31,688 nucleotides of DNA, taken from positions 1 through 31,688 of the forward strand of contig CAMMKE010000005.1 of the NCBI GenBank assembly GCA_946497375.1, given 5' to 3'. The notes beneath the pieces are model-generated. The model did no database searches. It was not told the origin of the DNA and saw nothing but the letters and a program-made list of their open reading frames with translations. Shown in pieces: positions 23,783 through 31,607 of this stretch. The first letter of the stretch is position 1. Every line of letters starts with the position of its first letter. Source of the DNA: an uncultured Mycoplasmatota bacterium (GTDB lineage Bacteria > Bacillota_I > Bacilli_A > RF39 > UBA660). The translations under genes and the position numbers were made by a program.

Positions 23783-23902
23783 ATGAAAAAAAGAATGGCT
23801 AAAGTTCTAGCAGCTGTTGCTATGTTAGCTACTGCAAGTGCTAGCGTAGGTTGTGGATGGTGGTTAATTGAAGAACCAAAAGCACTAAAAAATATGGATT
23901 AA
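23783..23902 (+). CDS. agrD: AgrD, cyclic autoinducer prepeptide (39 aa)
   Basis: A very short ORF: MKKRMAKVLAAVAMLATASA then SVGCGWWLIEEPKALKNMD. It fits the cyclic-lactone autoinducer family: an amphipathic basic N-terminal helix, a Cys-containing core, and an acidic tail beginning EEP that AgrB removes. By analogy with clostridial AgrD (core C-x-W-F-x), the ring is probably Cys-Gly-Trp-Trp-Leu, or one residue different, with an N-terminal tail. GAAAAGGGA lies just before the ATG. It is followed directly by a terminator. Confidence 0.9.
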   Translation: MKKRMAKVLAAVAMLATASASVGCGWWLIEEPKALKNMD

Positions 23903-23904
23903 TT

Positions 23905-23933
23905 AGAGTGTTATATCACTCTTTTTTTATTTC
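23905..23933 (+). terminator. Terminator of agrBD
   Basis: AGAGTG and CACTCT pair around TTATAT, followed by TTTTTTTATTT on the plus strand. It overlaps the 3' end of the convergent agrC gene, so the two transcripts end on each other with almost no spacer. Confidence 0.85.
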
Positions 23934-25205
23934 TAATTTTTGGATGAAATAATCTCCCATTACTTTAGTATCATTTGTAAATTCTGAAGAGTTATTTGTT
24001 ATTTTGTTGGCAAAATATAATCCTTTACCATGTTCTTTTCCCTTTGTAGTAAAACCTTTCTTAATAACATTTCTTAATTTTATTTTTCCTTTATATGTAT
24101 TAGTAATAACAAAAATTATGTTATGTCTTATCTTATATATTTCTAAAGATACTTGTTTTTTCTTAGAATCAACGGCTGCTTCTATAGCATTATCAAAATA
24201 AATACCAATTAACTGGCTTAATTCTCTGTTAGAGTTTATTGTTAATTTAAAATCATCTTGGTTTAGTTTAGGGCTAATATCAACTGATATGTTTAGTCCT
24301 TGTTTATTAGCTACTAATAGTTTGTAATAGATTAAGCTTTTTATTTCACCTTTTGGTATATGTTTAATTTGTCCTAAAATGTAATTATCTGTTGTTAAAT
24401 CTATCTTTAAAATATCACTTAACATCTTTATTACAGTTTCATCTTTAGTTATAGATATAATTTTTGATAATTGATTTCTATATTCATGTATTCTTAAATC
24501 CTGTTTTTCTTGATATTCCTCAACATTATTCATACATTCATAGAGAATATTATTTTGTATTAATAATTTGTCATATTTAATAATTTCATTCATATAAATG
24601 AATATCATAGCTATAAAAGTTAAAATAACAACATTAATTATAAAATAATTTTTTGTTGGTATAAACACCTTTGAAGCTATATAAAAACTTATTGCTATAG
24701 CAATATATCCAAATAAGCAATACATAATTATTTTTCTATTTTTAGGTTTTTGAATTTTATTTATACTATTATTTACTAAACTTTTAATTATGGAAATACA
24801 AAAAACTAAATATGTACATATAGATACAAAGGAATTACATATAAACATAATAATAAAATTACTTCTAATCTCATTTAAACTTAAAAAGTGAACAATTATA
24901 GTTGAACCTGCTAAATCAAAGAAAGCTGAAACAACCATAATATATAATGTTAATATAGAACTAGCTAAAATATCCATATCAAAAATATTTTTCAAAATGT
25001 AAATTAGAATCAGAAAGGTTAAAAAAGTAGTAAAGTCATAATCAGAACTGTAAAAAATAGCAGTTGGTAGCATACTTACAATAAACCAAATTATTGTTCT
25101 TAATGACAAAATCTTTTTTCTAGATTTCATTAATTTTTTCGTTATTAATATAGCAGTTAAGTTCATTACAGCTACACTAATAAATTTAATCAACATTGGT
25201 GACAT
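23916..25205 (-). CDS. agrC: AgrC-type sensor histidine kinase
   Basis: Receptor of the cyclic peptide. The N-terminal half (to about residue 215) is a six- or seven-helix membrane sensor domain. The cytoplasmic part has the HPK10-type phosphorylation motif RIHEYRNQLSKI (His at about residue 238) and an ATPase domain with LIGIYFDNAIEAAVDS (N box) and KEHGKGLYFANKI (G box). The length of 429 residues is typical. ATG 25205 (MSPMLIKF) overlaps the agrA end by 20 bases, with AAAGGAG ten bases upstream; the TTG six bases earlier is less likely. Confidence 0.92.
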   Translation of the reverse strand: MSPMLIKFISVAVMNLTAILITKKLMKSRKKILSLRTIIWFIVSMLPTAIFYSSDYDFTTFLTFLILIYILKNIFDMDILASSILTLYIMVVSAFFDLAGSTIIVHFLSLNEIRSNFIIMFICNSFVSICTYLVFCISIIKSLVNNSINKIQKPKNRKIIMYCLFGYIAIAISFYIASKVFIPTKNYFIINVVILTFIAMIFIYMNEIIKYDKLLIQNNILYECMNNVEEYQEKQDLRIHEYRNQLSKIISITKDETVIKMLSDILKIDLTTDNYILGQIKHIPKGEIKSLIYYKLLVANKQGLNISVDISPKLNQDDFKLTINSNRELSQLIGIYFDNAIEAAVDSKKKQVSLEIYKIRHNIIFVITNTYKGKIKLRNVIKKGFTTKGKEHGKGLYFANKITNNSSEFTNDTKVMGDYFIQKLEIKKE

Positions 25206-25917
25206 ACTCAATCAACTCCTTTTTACCTGCTCTAGATATTAAGTTAGTACTCATACCATTAACAAATAACACTTCATTTTCTTTGGTATCATATTCTCTT
25301 ATTTTATCTGTATTTAAAATTAGACTCTTATGTACTTTTAAGAATCTCTTATCTAATTCTTTTGATATTGCACTTAATGTATATGGAGCTTTAAATGTTC
25401 CATAATCTGTATGAATTATACATCTTTTACTATCTTGCTCTTTCTCAATGAAGATAATATTTCTAAGTTCAATTTTATAAATAGTGTAGTTATATTCGTA
25501 ACTAAGACACTTTTCTCTATTGTTATATTGTTTATATACTATTTTAAGTGTTTCTCTCAATTTAGTTTTACAATTATCAAACTTACTTATAAAGTCTAAT
25601 AGATATAACCTATTAGATAATGCTTCATATCTATATTCGGCAAAAGCAGTTACGATTATGATAATAGAATTCCAATCATCTAATTCTTCTCTTATAAATC
25701 TCGCAGCATCTAGACCTGAACCATTCTTCGTCTTAATATCAAAGAAGTAGACTTTAAAACCAATTTCTTTTCTTGCCAGAGTTTCAAACTTTTTCTCATA
25801 GTTTTCACATTCATATTTCTTATATTCAGTATCATAGTTCATCATAAACTTATCAATCTCACCTTTTATTAAATCTCTAAATTCCTTTTCATCATCACAT
25901 ATAATAAAACTTAACAC
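25186..25917 (-). CDS. agrA: AgrA-type LytTR response regulator, GTG start
   Basis: The receiver domain LSFIICDDEKEFRDLI contains the acidic pair (DD) and the phospho-acceptor Asp in VYFFDIKTKNGSGLDAA (about residue 58); IIIVTAFAEYRYEAL supplies the Thr of the switch. The C-terminal LytTR DNA-binding domain runs from about 140 to 240 (IYKIELRNIIFIEKEQDSKRCIIHT, LDKRFLKVHKSLILNTDKI). The GTG start is supported by GGAGGAGGT five bases upstream. The order agrA-agrC with an overlap is the reverse of Staphylococcus (agrBDCA), and the pair converges on agrBD. Confidence 0.92.
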   Translation of the reverse strand: MLSFIICDDEKEFRDLIKGEIDKFMMNYDTEYKKYECENYEKKFETLARKEIGFKVYFFDIKTKNGSGLDAARFIREELDDWNSIIIIVTAFAEYRYEALSNRLYLLDFISKFDNCKTKLRETLKIVYKQYNNREKCLSYEYNYTIYKIELRNIIFIEKEQDSKRCIIHTDYGTFKAPYTLSAISKELDKRFLKVHKSLILNTDKIREYDTKENEVLFVNGMSTNLISRAGKKELIEYVTNVD

Positions 25918-25985
25918 TACTACCTCCTCCTTTTATACTGCACACCTTTAAATTTTACCATATATTTCCAGTTTATAGGAATTTT

Positions 25986-26013
25986 GTCAAAAAAAAATAG
26001 TAGCTATTTAGCC
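25986..26013 (-). terminator. Terminator after the tagO-like gene
   Basis: AAATAG and CTATTT pair around CTA, then run into TTTTTTTG on the minus strand. The stop codon of the gene is part of the 5' arm. Confidence 0.7.
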
Positions 26014-27128
26014 CTATTTTTATTTTTTTTAGATTTAGGTTCTTTTTTAATAACTTCGCCTACTTTTTCGATTATATTATCTGTTACTTCTTTGTTCTTT
26101 TTAGAGATAACTGTTGTTCTTAAAACGAACCATACAACGATGATAAATATTATTATATATAATATTTTACCCATGAAAGGGTCTTTTAGGGAATAGAAAA
26201 TTGAAGCAAAGGCGAATAAGATATTAAAGCCATAAATAATTAAAACTGTAGTTCTTTGTGAAAAATTCATTCCCAATAATTGATGATGGATATGTTCTTT
26301 ATCAGGAGAGAATGGTGCTTGATGTTTAAGGAGCCTTCTTATAATTGCAAATAATGTATCTAGTATAGGTATTCCTAAAATCATTAAGGGAACAAATAAA
26401 CTAGTAAAAGCTGGGCCTTTAAACTCTAAAAGAGTAATTACTGCTATCATAAAGCCTAAGTACATGGCACAGTCACCACAGAATATTTTAGCAGGATAGA
26501 AGTTATGAAGTAAAAATCCTAATGTTGCTCCTAACATTATAAATGTTAATATCATAACTAAACTACCACTACGTCCTTGGAAAAATCCTATAATACCTAT
26601 TGTTAAGAAGAAGATACTACTAATTCCTCCACTTAAACCATCTAAACCATCAATTAAATTTATTATGTTTACACATGCTACTACAAAGAGAATTGTTAAA
26701 GGATAGGAGAACCATCCAAAGTTAATAGTATAACCAAAGGCCGTTATGTTATTTAATAGGAATCCTCCATAAAATACTAGGATAGAGGCTGCTATTATCT
26801 GGCCAATTAATTTTGTCCTTGCACGAATAGATTTTATATCATCGGCAATACCAGTTAATATTATGATAAAGCTTCCTATTAAGATAGAATTCATCTGAAC
26901 ACTTTCTGTTCCAAATAACATATAACCTATTAGGAAAGCTAAAAATATACCAACTCCTCCTAATTTAGGGGTAGCTTTAGTATGAATATGTCTATGTCCT
27001 TCATCACTTCTTGGTATATCCATTGCTCCTATATGTTTTGCTATTCTTTTCATAAAGGGCATTATTAAAGCAGAGCATAAAAACGTTGTTATAACAATTT
27101 TTAGAGTCTCTATTATTTGTTGATTCAT
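26004..27128 (-). CDS. tagO: Undecaprenyl-phosphate GlcNAc-1-phosphate transferase (TagO/WecA type)
   Basis: Membrane enzyme that starts wall teichoic acid or other surface-glycan assembly by moving a sugar-1-phosphate to undecaprenyl phosphate. Motifs: TPKLGGVGIF (residue ~53), GIADDIKSI with catalytic acidic residues (~92), NIINLIDGLDGLSGG (~153), and the WecA/TagO-specific KEHIHHQLL (~290), which separates it from MraY. About ten membrane helices. The segment usually read FxGDxGSxxLGF is FCGDCAMYLGF: the metal-binding Asp is kept but the Gly-Ser pair is changed. A lysine-rich tail ends the protein. It has its own promoter. Confidence 0.92.
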   Translation of the reverse strand: MNQQIIETLKIVITTFLCSALIMPFMKRIAKHIGAMDIPRSDEGHRHIHTKATPKLGGVGIFLAFLIGYMLFGTESVQMNSILIGSFIIILTGIADDIKSIRARTKLIGQIIAASILVFYGGFLLNNITAFGYTINFGWFSYPLTILFVVACVNIINLIDGLDGLSGGISSIFFLTIGIIGFFQGRSGSLVMILTFIMLGATLGFLLHNFYPAKIFCGDCAMYLGFMIAVITLLEFKGPAFTSLFVPLMILGIPILDTLFAIIRRLLKHQAPFSPDKEHIHHQLLGMNFSQRTTVLIIYGFNILFAFASIFYSLKDPFMGKILYIIIFIIVVWFVLRTTVISKKNKEVTDNIIEKVGEVIKKEPKSKKNKNRAK

Positions 27129-27151
27129 AGTTTTTCCTCTTTTCTAAAATA

Positions 27152-27180
27152 ATTATAACAAGTGGAATAGATTTTTACAA
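27152..27180 (-). promoter_or_regulatory. Sigma-A promoter of the tagO-like gene
   Basis: On the minus strand TTGTAA (27175-27180), 17 bases, then TATAAT (27152-27157), 24 bases before the start codon. Confidence 0.8.
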
Positions 27181-27183
27181 TAA

Positions 27184-27213
27184 AAGAAAAACAACTTAAT
27201 ATTTTTAGTTGTT
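27184..27213 (-). terminator. Terminator after mreB/mbl
   Basis: AACAACT and AGTTGTT pair (27190-27213), followed on the minus strand by TTTCTTTTATT. It separates mreB/mbl from the tagO-like gene. Confidence 0.75.
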
Positions 27214-28200
27214 ATCTTCTAATAATCTAATGTTATCTAAAAGTACTCCTGTTCCTTCTACTACACAAGTTAGAGGACTATCTGCAATTAGAACTGGAAC
27301 TTTTAATTCTTTCTTTAAGACTTCATTAAGTCCTTTAAGCATAGAACCTCCTCCAGTTAATATTATACCTTTATCCACAATATCTGCGGATAACTCTGGT
27401 GGTGTTTGTTCTAATACATTAGTCGCTGCTTTAACAATTTTATAAATAGATTCATGTAAAGCTTCTTCTGTTTCTTGTTCATTTATTTCAATAGTATTAG
27501 GTAAACCTGTTACTAAGTCTCTTCCTCTTACTTCAATTTTGTTCTTTTTATCAGGTTCATATAGGTTTGCAAATTCTATTTTTATATCTTCTGCTGTCTT
27601 TTCTCCTATTAGTAATTTATATTTATCTTTAATATATTTAACAATATCTTGGTCAAAAACGTTACCTGCAATACGAACTGAAGTGCTATTTACGATATCA
27701 TTTAAAGAAAGTATAGCTATATCAGTAGTACCTCCTCCAATATCTATTACCATGTTAGCACTAGGCTTAGATATATCCATACCTGCTCCTATAGCTGCTA
27801 CTTTAGGCTCTTCTTCTAAAAATACTTTTCTAGCACCAGTTCTCTCAGCTGCTTCTTTAATAGCATTTTTTTCAACAGGAGTTACATTAGTAGGACAACA
27901 TATCAATATTCTAGGTCTTGATAAAAAGTTCCTAGCATGTATTTTTCTTATAAAATAGTCTAACATTATTTCGGTAATCTCAAAATCAGCGATTACACCA
28001 TCTTTCATAGGCTTAATAGCTTTTACTTTCTCGGGAGTCCTACCTAGCATTTCACTTGCTTCTTTACCTACGGCTACTACTTTTTTATTATCAGTATCAA
28101 TAGCGACTACACTAGGTTCATTTAAAACTATTCCTTCTCCTTTAATATAAATTAATACATTTGCAGTTCCTAAATCTATACCAATATCTTTTGATAACAT
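27205..28200 (-). CDS. mreB: MreB/Mbl-family actin-like rod-shape protein
   Basis: An actin-fold ATPase forming membrane filaments that steer wall synthesis along the cell length. Phosphate-1 motif KDIGIDLGTANVLIY at the N-terminus, MVIDIGGGTTDIAILSL (phosphate 2, ~160), and KGIILTGGGSMLKGL (adenosine motif, ~290). The 331-residue length is standard. The family has paralogues (mreB, mbl, mreBH). The neighbourhood (SpoIIQ-like, DUF1146 and rpiB genes upstream) fits Mbl of Bacilli and Clostridia better than the mreBCD operon, since mreC and mreD are absent here. Confidence 0.95.
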   Translation of the reverse strand: MLSKDIGIDLGTANVLIYIKGEGIVLNEPSVVAIDTDNKKVVAVGKEASEMLGRTPEKVKAIKPMKDGVIADFEITEIMLDYFIRKIHARNFLSRPRILICCPTNVTPVEKNAIKEAAERTGARKVFLEEEPKVAAIGAGMDISKPSANMVIDIGGGTTDIAILSLNDIVNSTSVRIAGNVFDQDIVKYIKDKYKLLIGEKTAEDIKIEFANLYEPDKKNKIEVRGRDLVTGLPNTIEINEQETEEALHESIYKIVKAATNVLEQTPPELSADIVDKGIILTGGGSMLKGLNEVLKKELKVPVLIADSPLTCVVEGTGVLLDNIRLLEDNN

Positions 28201-28273
28201 TCTATCACGTCCTTTTACTGTTAATATTTTAGCAGAAATATAAACTATTGTAAATTACTTTTCTTAGAACATT

Positions 28274-28297
28274 TGAAATAAAATAAATTTTATTTCA
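28274..28297. repeat. Perfect palindrome at the edge of the tnpB element
   Basis: TGAAATAAAAT, two bases, ATTTTATTTCA: 11-bp arms. It may be the element's right-end hairpin or a site in the mreB/mbl leader. No T run follows on the minus strand. Confidence 0.7.
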
Positions 28298-28431
28298 CCC
28301 TTATCGTTACCTCCAAGGATTCCTACTTCATAGATAGAGTAACCCCTATTCTCCATAGGCTTAAACTCCGGTAGTCGCTACCGTACTAATTTGATTTTGT
28401 TATTTGATTATTATTTTATCTAAAGCATTAT
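28298..28431 (-). ncRNA. Candidate omega-RNA / right-end structure of the tnpB element
   Basis: Directly downstream of the tnpB stop the minus strand has CGGTAG-CGA-CTACCG (28369-28383) and CCTAT-N5-ATAGG (28345-28359), then a GGAGG-containing stretch before the element edge. In this family the 3' end of tnpB and the adjacent right end encode the guide RNA whose variable part lies just outside the element. The position and hairpins fit that; the exact ends and guide were not determined. Confidence 0.45.
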
Positions 28432-29517
28432 CTAAACTAAACTTTGCAAATTATAGTGTAACCTTAATCCTTCTAATAATATGTTTAAACTAGCATTTAT
28501 ATCTCTATCATTATGTGATCCACATTTTGGACAATCATATTCTCTTATACTTAAATCTTTTAACTTACTATTCTTATATCCACAATGACTACATATCTGA
28601 CTACTTGGATAATAAGTATTTATCTTATAATAAATCTTTTCTTTTATCTTACACTTCCACTCTATTAGAGAACATAATGTACTAACAGCAGCATCTGATA
28701 GACTTTTATTAAATGCTTTTTTCTTATCTTTAAACATATCTTTTACTTTTAAACTCTCTGTCACTATAATATCATGGTCATTAACTATTTTATTTGCAAT
28801 GGCATTTAAATAATTCTTACTTCCTTTTTCTCTTCTTGATAACTCTTTTTGTAATCTTTTTATTCTCTTTTCAAACTTCATTAATATTTTCTCATTCCTA
28901 TATTTAATACCATCACTTGTTATTACTAAATCTTTTATTCCTAAGTCTATTTCTACTATACTAGTAGGTGTAACTTTCTCTATTAAGATATCTTCTACTA
29001 CTACAACGCTTACATAGTATTTATTTGTTACATCTTCTATTATAGTTGCATTTAATATCTTTCCTTCTATTTTATCTTTAGTTCTAAAACCTCTTATTTT
29101 AACTTTTCCTAGTTTAGGTAATTTTATATTTCTAGTTAGTAAATCTACTTTTATATTACTATATTCTTTTTCTTTATAAGTACCTCTTACACAACTAGTT
29201 CTATAAGACTGCTTATTAAATCTATTTTTATATTTAGGATACCCTCTTTTTTAAGCATAATAATCATTAAAAGCTTTACATAAATCATCTACAGCAGAGC
29301 ATAATACACTTGAATCTACTTCTTTTAGAAATTCATTTTCTTCTTTTAATTTAGGTAAATCTTTATGTAAATCAAATCTATTTATACCATTATTATCTTT
29401 TAAATAATTAAGATAATGATTATATACAAAACGTTTACATCCTAAAGTTTTATTAATTAATATTTTTTGGTCATCTGTTGGATATAACCTAAATTTATAT
29501 GCTTTATATATTTCCAT
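28432..29517 (-). pseudogene. tnpB: TnpB RNA-guided nuclease with one in-frame stop
   Basis: From ATG 29517: MEIYKAYKFRLYPTDDQK, then KTLGCKRFVYNHYL, to AFNDYYA followed by TAA (29251-29253). The same frame then stays open: KRGYPKYKNRFNKQSYRTSC, EIDLGIKDLVITSDG (RuvC-I Asp), VTESLKVKDMFKDKKKAFNKSL (RuvC-II Glu), a zinc ribbon CSHCGYKN then CPKCG, and HNDRDINASLNIL (RuvC-III Asp), ending at 28432 after about 361 codons. All catalytic residues and Cys pairs are present, so the only visible lesion is the TAA in an A-rich run. It would make an N-terminal fragment of 88 residues; an internal ATG at 28881 cannot supply the RuvC-I Asp. Recently inactivated or a sequencing error. Confidence 0.85.
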
Positions 29518-29621
29518 AATCCAACACCTCTGTTTAACATTTGTAACTTAAGTGTACTTTATAGAAGATATGTTTGTAAACACAAAGTTTTGGTTTTTGT
29601 TAAAGGTCTCACGTCCCTTAT

Positions 29622-29647
29622 ATAAAAAAACGGCATTTACTCCGTTT
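29622..29647 (-). terminator. Terminator after the SpoIIQ-like gene
   Basis: AACGG and CCGTT pair around an 8-base loop, followed on the minus strand by TTTTTTTAT. The stem overlaps the stop codon. Confidence 0.85.
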
Positions 29648-30350
29648 CTTCATTAGTGTTACTATTATCGCTTGTATCTTCAGTAGTGGTATTATCAGAA
29701 GTACTTTTTTCAGTAGTATCACTAATTACTTGATCAAAGTATTTGCTAGGGTCTACTACTTCACCTGATTTGTAAAGTTCAAAATGTAAATGGTTTCCTA
29801 AATCTTGATCAATTGTATTTGTTCCACTTTTACCTATTACTTGTCCTTGTTTTACTGTATCGTTCTTTTTAACTGATACTTCACTTAGACTTTGATAACT
29901 ACTAATGAAGTCATTATCATGCTTTATTTCTACAACTGTTCCAAGAAGTTCATCTTCTCTTACATCTACTACTGTTCCATCTAAAACTGATACTATATCA
30001 AAGGTATTTTCTAGTCCAAAGTCCATACCAGAGTTTTGAATGTAAGTATTTTCATGATAAAGAATTGATTTTTCTTGGCTGTCGGCATTAGCTTGATAAT
30101 CATAGAAGTATTTAAGAACTTGGACATTTTCATCTGTATATGGCTTTACCATTTTAACGTCCTCTTTAATTACTTCTCTATCCTTTTCATCATCATCAAT
30201 TATAGATGAATTGACATATTCTATGTCTTCTTCAGTAGGATTATTCGCTTGCATATTTTGACTTACATAGAAAGCACTCATTCCTGTTAGTGAGAAAGCA
30301 ATTAGGTATGCTCCGATAATAGCTCCTTTTTTTAATCTTAATTTTTTCAT
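29637..30350 (-). CDS. SpoIIQ-like membrane protein with a degenerate M23/LytM domain
   Basis: One N-terminal membrane helix (about residues 10-31, GAIIGAYLIAFSLTGMSAFYV), a charged linker, an M23/LytM domain (about 100-210) and a Thr/Ser/Asp/Glu-rich tail. The domain keeps NHLHFEL (the HxH site), but the first zinc ligand is gone: the expected HxxxD is read NSGMD, with His replaced by Asn. The same kind of loss is known in SpoIIQ, which binds SpoIIIAH across the forespore septum and does not cut peptidoglycan. Gene order (rpiB, DUF1146, this gene, mreB/mbl) supports that origin. No other sporulation gene is seen here. ATG 30350 has GAGGTGAT seven bases upstream. Confidence 0.8.
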   Translation of the reverse strand: MKKLRLKKGAIIGAYLIAFSLTGMSAFYVSQNMQANNPTEEDIEYVNSSIIDDDEKDREVIKEDVKMVKPYTDENVQVLKYFYDYQANADSQEKSILYHENTYIQNSGMDFGLENTFDIVSVLDGTVVDVREDELLGTVVEIKHDNDFISSYQSLSEVSVKKNDTVKQGQVIGKSGTNTIDQDLGNHLHFELYKSGEVVDPSKYFDQVISDTTEKSTSDNTTTEDTSDNSNTNEETE

Positions 30351-30411
30351 TAATATCACCTCATTAAGAGTTTTAACGAAAATGAAAAAATTATACTTTA
30401 AATTTTAATTT

Positions 30412-30609
30412 TTAAATAATTATAGCAGATTCGTATAAGTCATAGATACAGTTTGTTACTAGGTAGATTAAGGAAATTGCTAAAAAGAAATAAAATACTC
30501 TTGCTTGCCAAATTTTATTTTTTTTTAAAATAGCATTGATATTAATTGAATCTAAACTCCAAATGACAATAATTGTTACGATAAAATATAAAAAGTATTT
30601 AACGCTCAT
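30412..30609 (-). CDS. DUF1146 family small membrane protein (YwzB-like)
   Basis: 65 residues with two hydrophobic helices (about 5-20 and 41-58) joined by INAILKKNKIWQARVF. The pattern W-SLDSINI-x2-x-KK-x4-QAR-x10-YLVTN-x3-D-L matches DUF1146, found in Firmicutes near atp, murA and spoIID. The function is unknown. Its ATG lies within the 3' end of rpiB (11-base overlap), with GAGGTAGGAA immediately upstream, indicating coupling. Confidence 0.8.
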   Translation of the reverse strand: MSVKYFLYFIVTIIVIWSLDSININAILKKNKIWQARVFYFFLAISLIYLVTNCIYDLYESAIII

Positions 30610-31045
30610 TTCCTACCTCATATTCTTTTATTTCATTTATTCTTCTAATATGTCTTTCTTGATTTGAAAATGGAGTTGTTATAAAGGTAATAATTAGGTT
30701 ATATGCTGTATCTACTGACATATTTTCATTTAAGCAAATGATATTTGCATCATTATCCCCTCGTGTTTCTATTACATCTTCTAGGGAGATGACTCTAGCG
30801 GCACGTACTCCTTTTACTTTATTACAAGCGATTGATATTCCTATTCCACTACCACAAATGGCAATACCAAAATCTATTTCTTTATCAACAAGTGCTTCTC
30901 CTAATTTAAAAGCATAGTCTGGATAATCAACATTTTCTGTTCCTTTAGCACCATAATCTATTACTTCGTAATCTTTTTTTAATTTTTCTAAAAGTTCTAC
31001 TTTTAATTTGTAACCTCTATGGTCATTAGTTATTCCTAATCTCAT
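30599..31045 (-). CDS. rpiB: Ribose-5-phosphate isomerase B
   Basis: Interconverts ribose-5-phosphate and ribulose-5-phosphate (or an allose/galactose phosphate in related enzymes). The family N-terminus is RLGITNDHRGYKLK. The catalytic Cys is in AICGSGIGISIACNKVKGVRAA (about residue 66), and the general base/phosphate site is in ETRGDNDANIICL. The 148-residue length is standard. The start overlaps the upstream stop (ATGA), with TTAAGGAGG upstream. Confidence 0.95.
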   Translation of the reverse strand: MRLGITNDHRGYKLKVELLEKLKKDYEVIDYGAKGTENVDYPDYAFKLGEALVDKEIDFGIAICGSGIGISIACNKVKGVRAARVISLEDVIETRGDNDANIICLNENMSVDTAYNLIITFITTPFSNQERHIRRINEIKEYEVGNER

Positions 31046-31577
31046 TTGTTTAACCTCCTTAATACTAGTGTTCCTCCCATTACTTGGTTAAGATGGGAAT
31101 AATCTATATAATTATCTTCTAGTTGCAATTTCATTTTGTAATTTAGTTCTTCTAATTCTGTAATGTTTGTTGGTAATAAATCATAATATGCTGGTTCTAC
31201 TCTAACACTTCTTTTTAGCACATATACTTTTTTTGTTGTTAAATTTTCCAGCATAGGACGATAATTTAAATAAAGTCCTCCTCTTTTAATCATATTACCA
31301 GAAAAATCACAAGTTATACCTGCTTTAGTATGATATTCTTTAATACTTTCATGAAGCAAAACTATATCTCCTATAAAGAAATCAGTATCTGTACTAGTAT
31401 TTATGGTCTCTTTTTTTAATATGGCTTCGTATATTTTATTTATACTTTCGCCATACATTTTTTCAGTTATTTGTCTTGCTATTCTATTAGTTTTTAAATT
31501 CTCTATTCATTATGATAGGTCTCATATAATTTTTTATTGTTAAGAGATAATATTTCTTCTAAAGTAAAATCATACAT
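31042..31577 (-). pseudogene. Hypothetical gene, probably frameshifted near its 5' end
   Basis: A 138-residue frame (31458-31042) begins MYGESINKIYEAILKKE. No ribosome site precedes that ATG, and the frame is open further upstream (IENLKTNRIARQITEKMYG). A second short frame from ATG 31577 (MYDFTLEEILSLNNKK and LYETYHNE, stop at 31503) has GGGGAA six bases upstream. One missing base near 31505 would join them into about 178 residues. The body (GITCDFSGNMIKRGGLYLNYRPMLENLTTKKVYVLKRSVRVEP) is beta-rich and contains no recognised domain. It overlaps rpiB by four bases, so one operon is likely. If the frame really is split, the 138-residue ORF may still be made. Confidence 0.55.
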
Positions 31578-31607
31578 CTTTATTCCCCTACTTTAGTATA
31601 ACATAAA

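Larger units (their letters stand above)
28275..29545 (-). mobile_element. IS605/IS1341-type element carrying tnpB only
   Basis: A tnpB gene with one internal stop, plus about 150 bases of structured non-coding DNA beyond its 3' end, inserted between the mreB/mbl and SpoIIQ-like genes. No tnpA accompanies it. The lower boundary is marked by an 11-bp-arm palindrome (28274-28297); the upper boundary is uncertain, near 29545. An intact IS200-type tnpA at 3078 could in principle act on it in trans, though no clear match between their ends was established. Confidence 0.7.
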
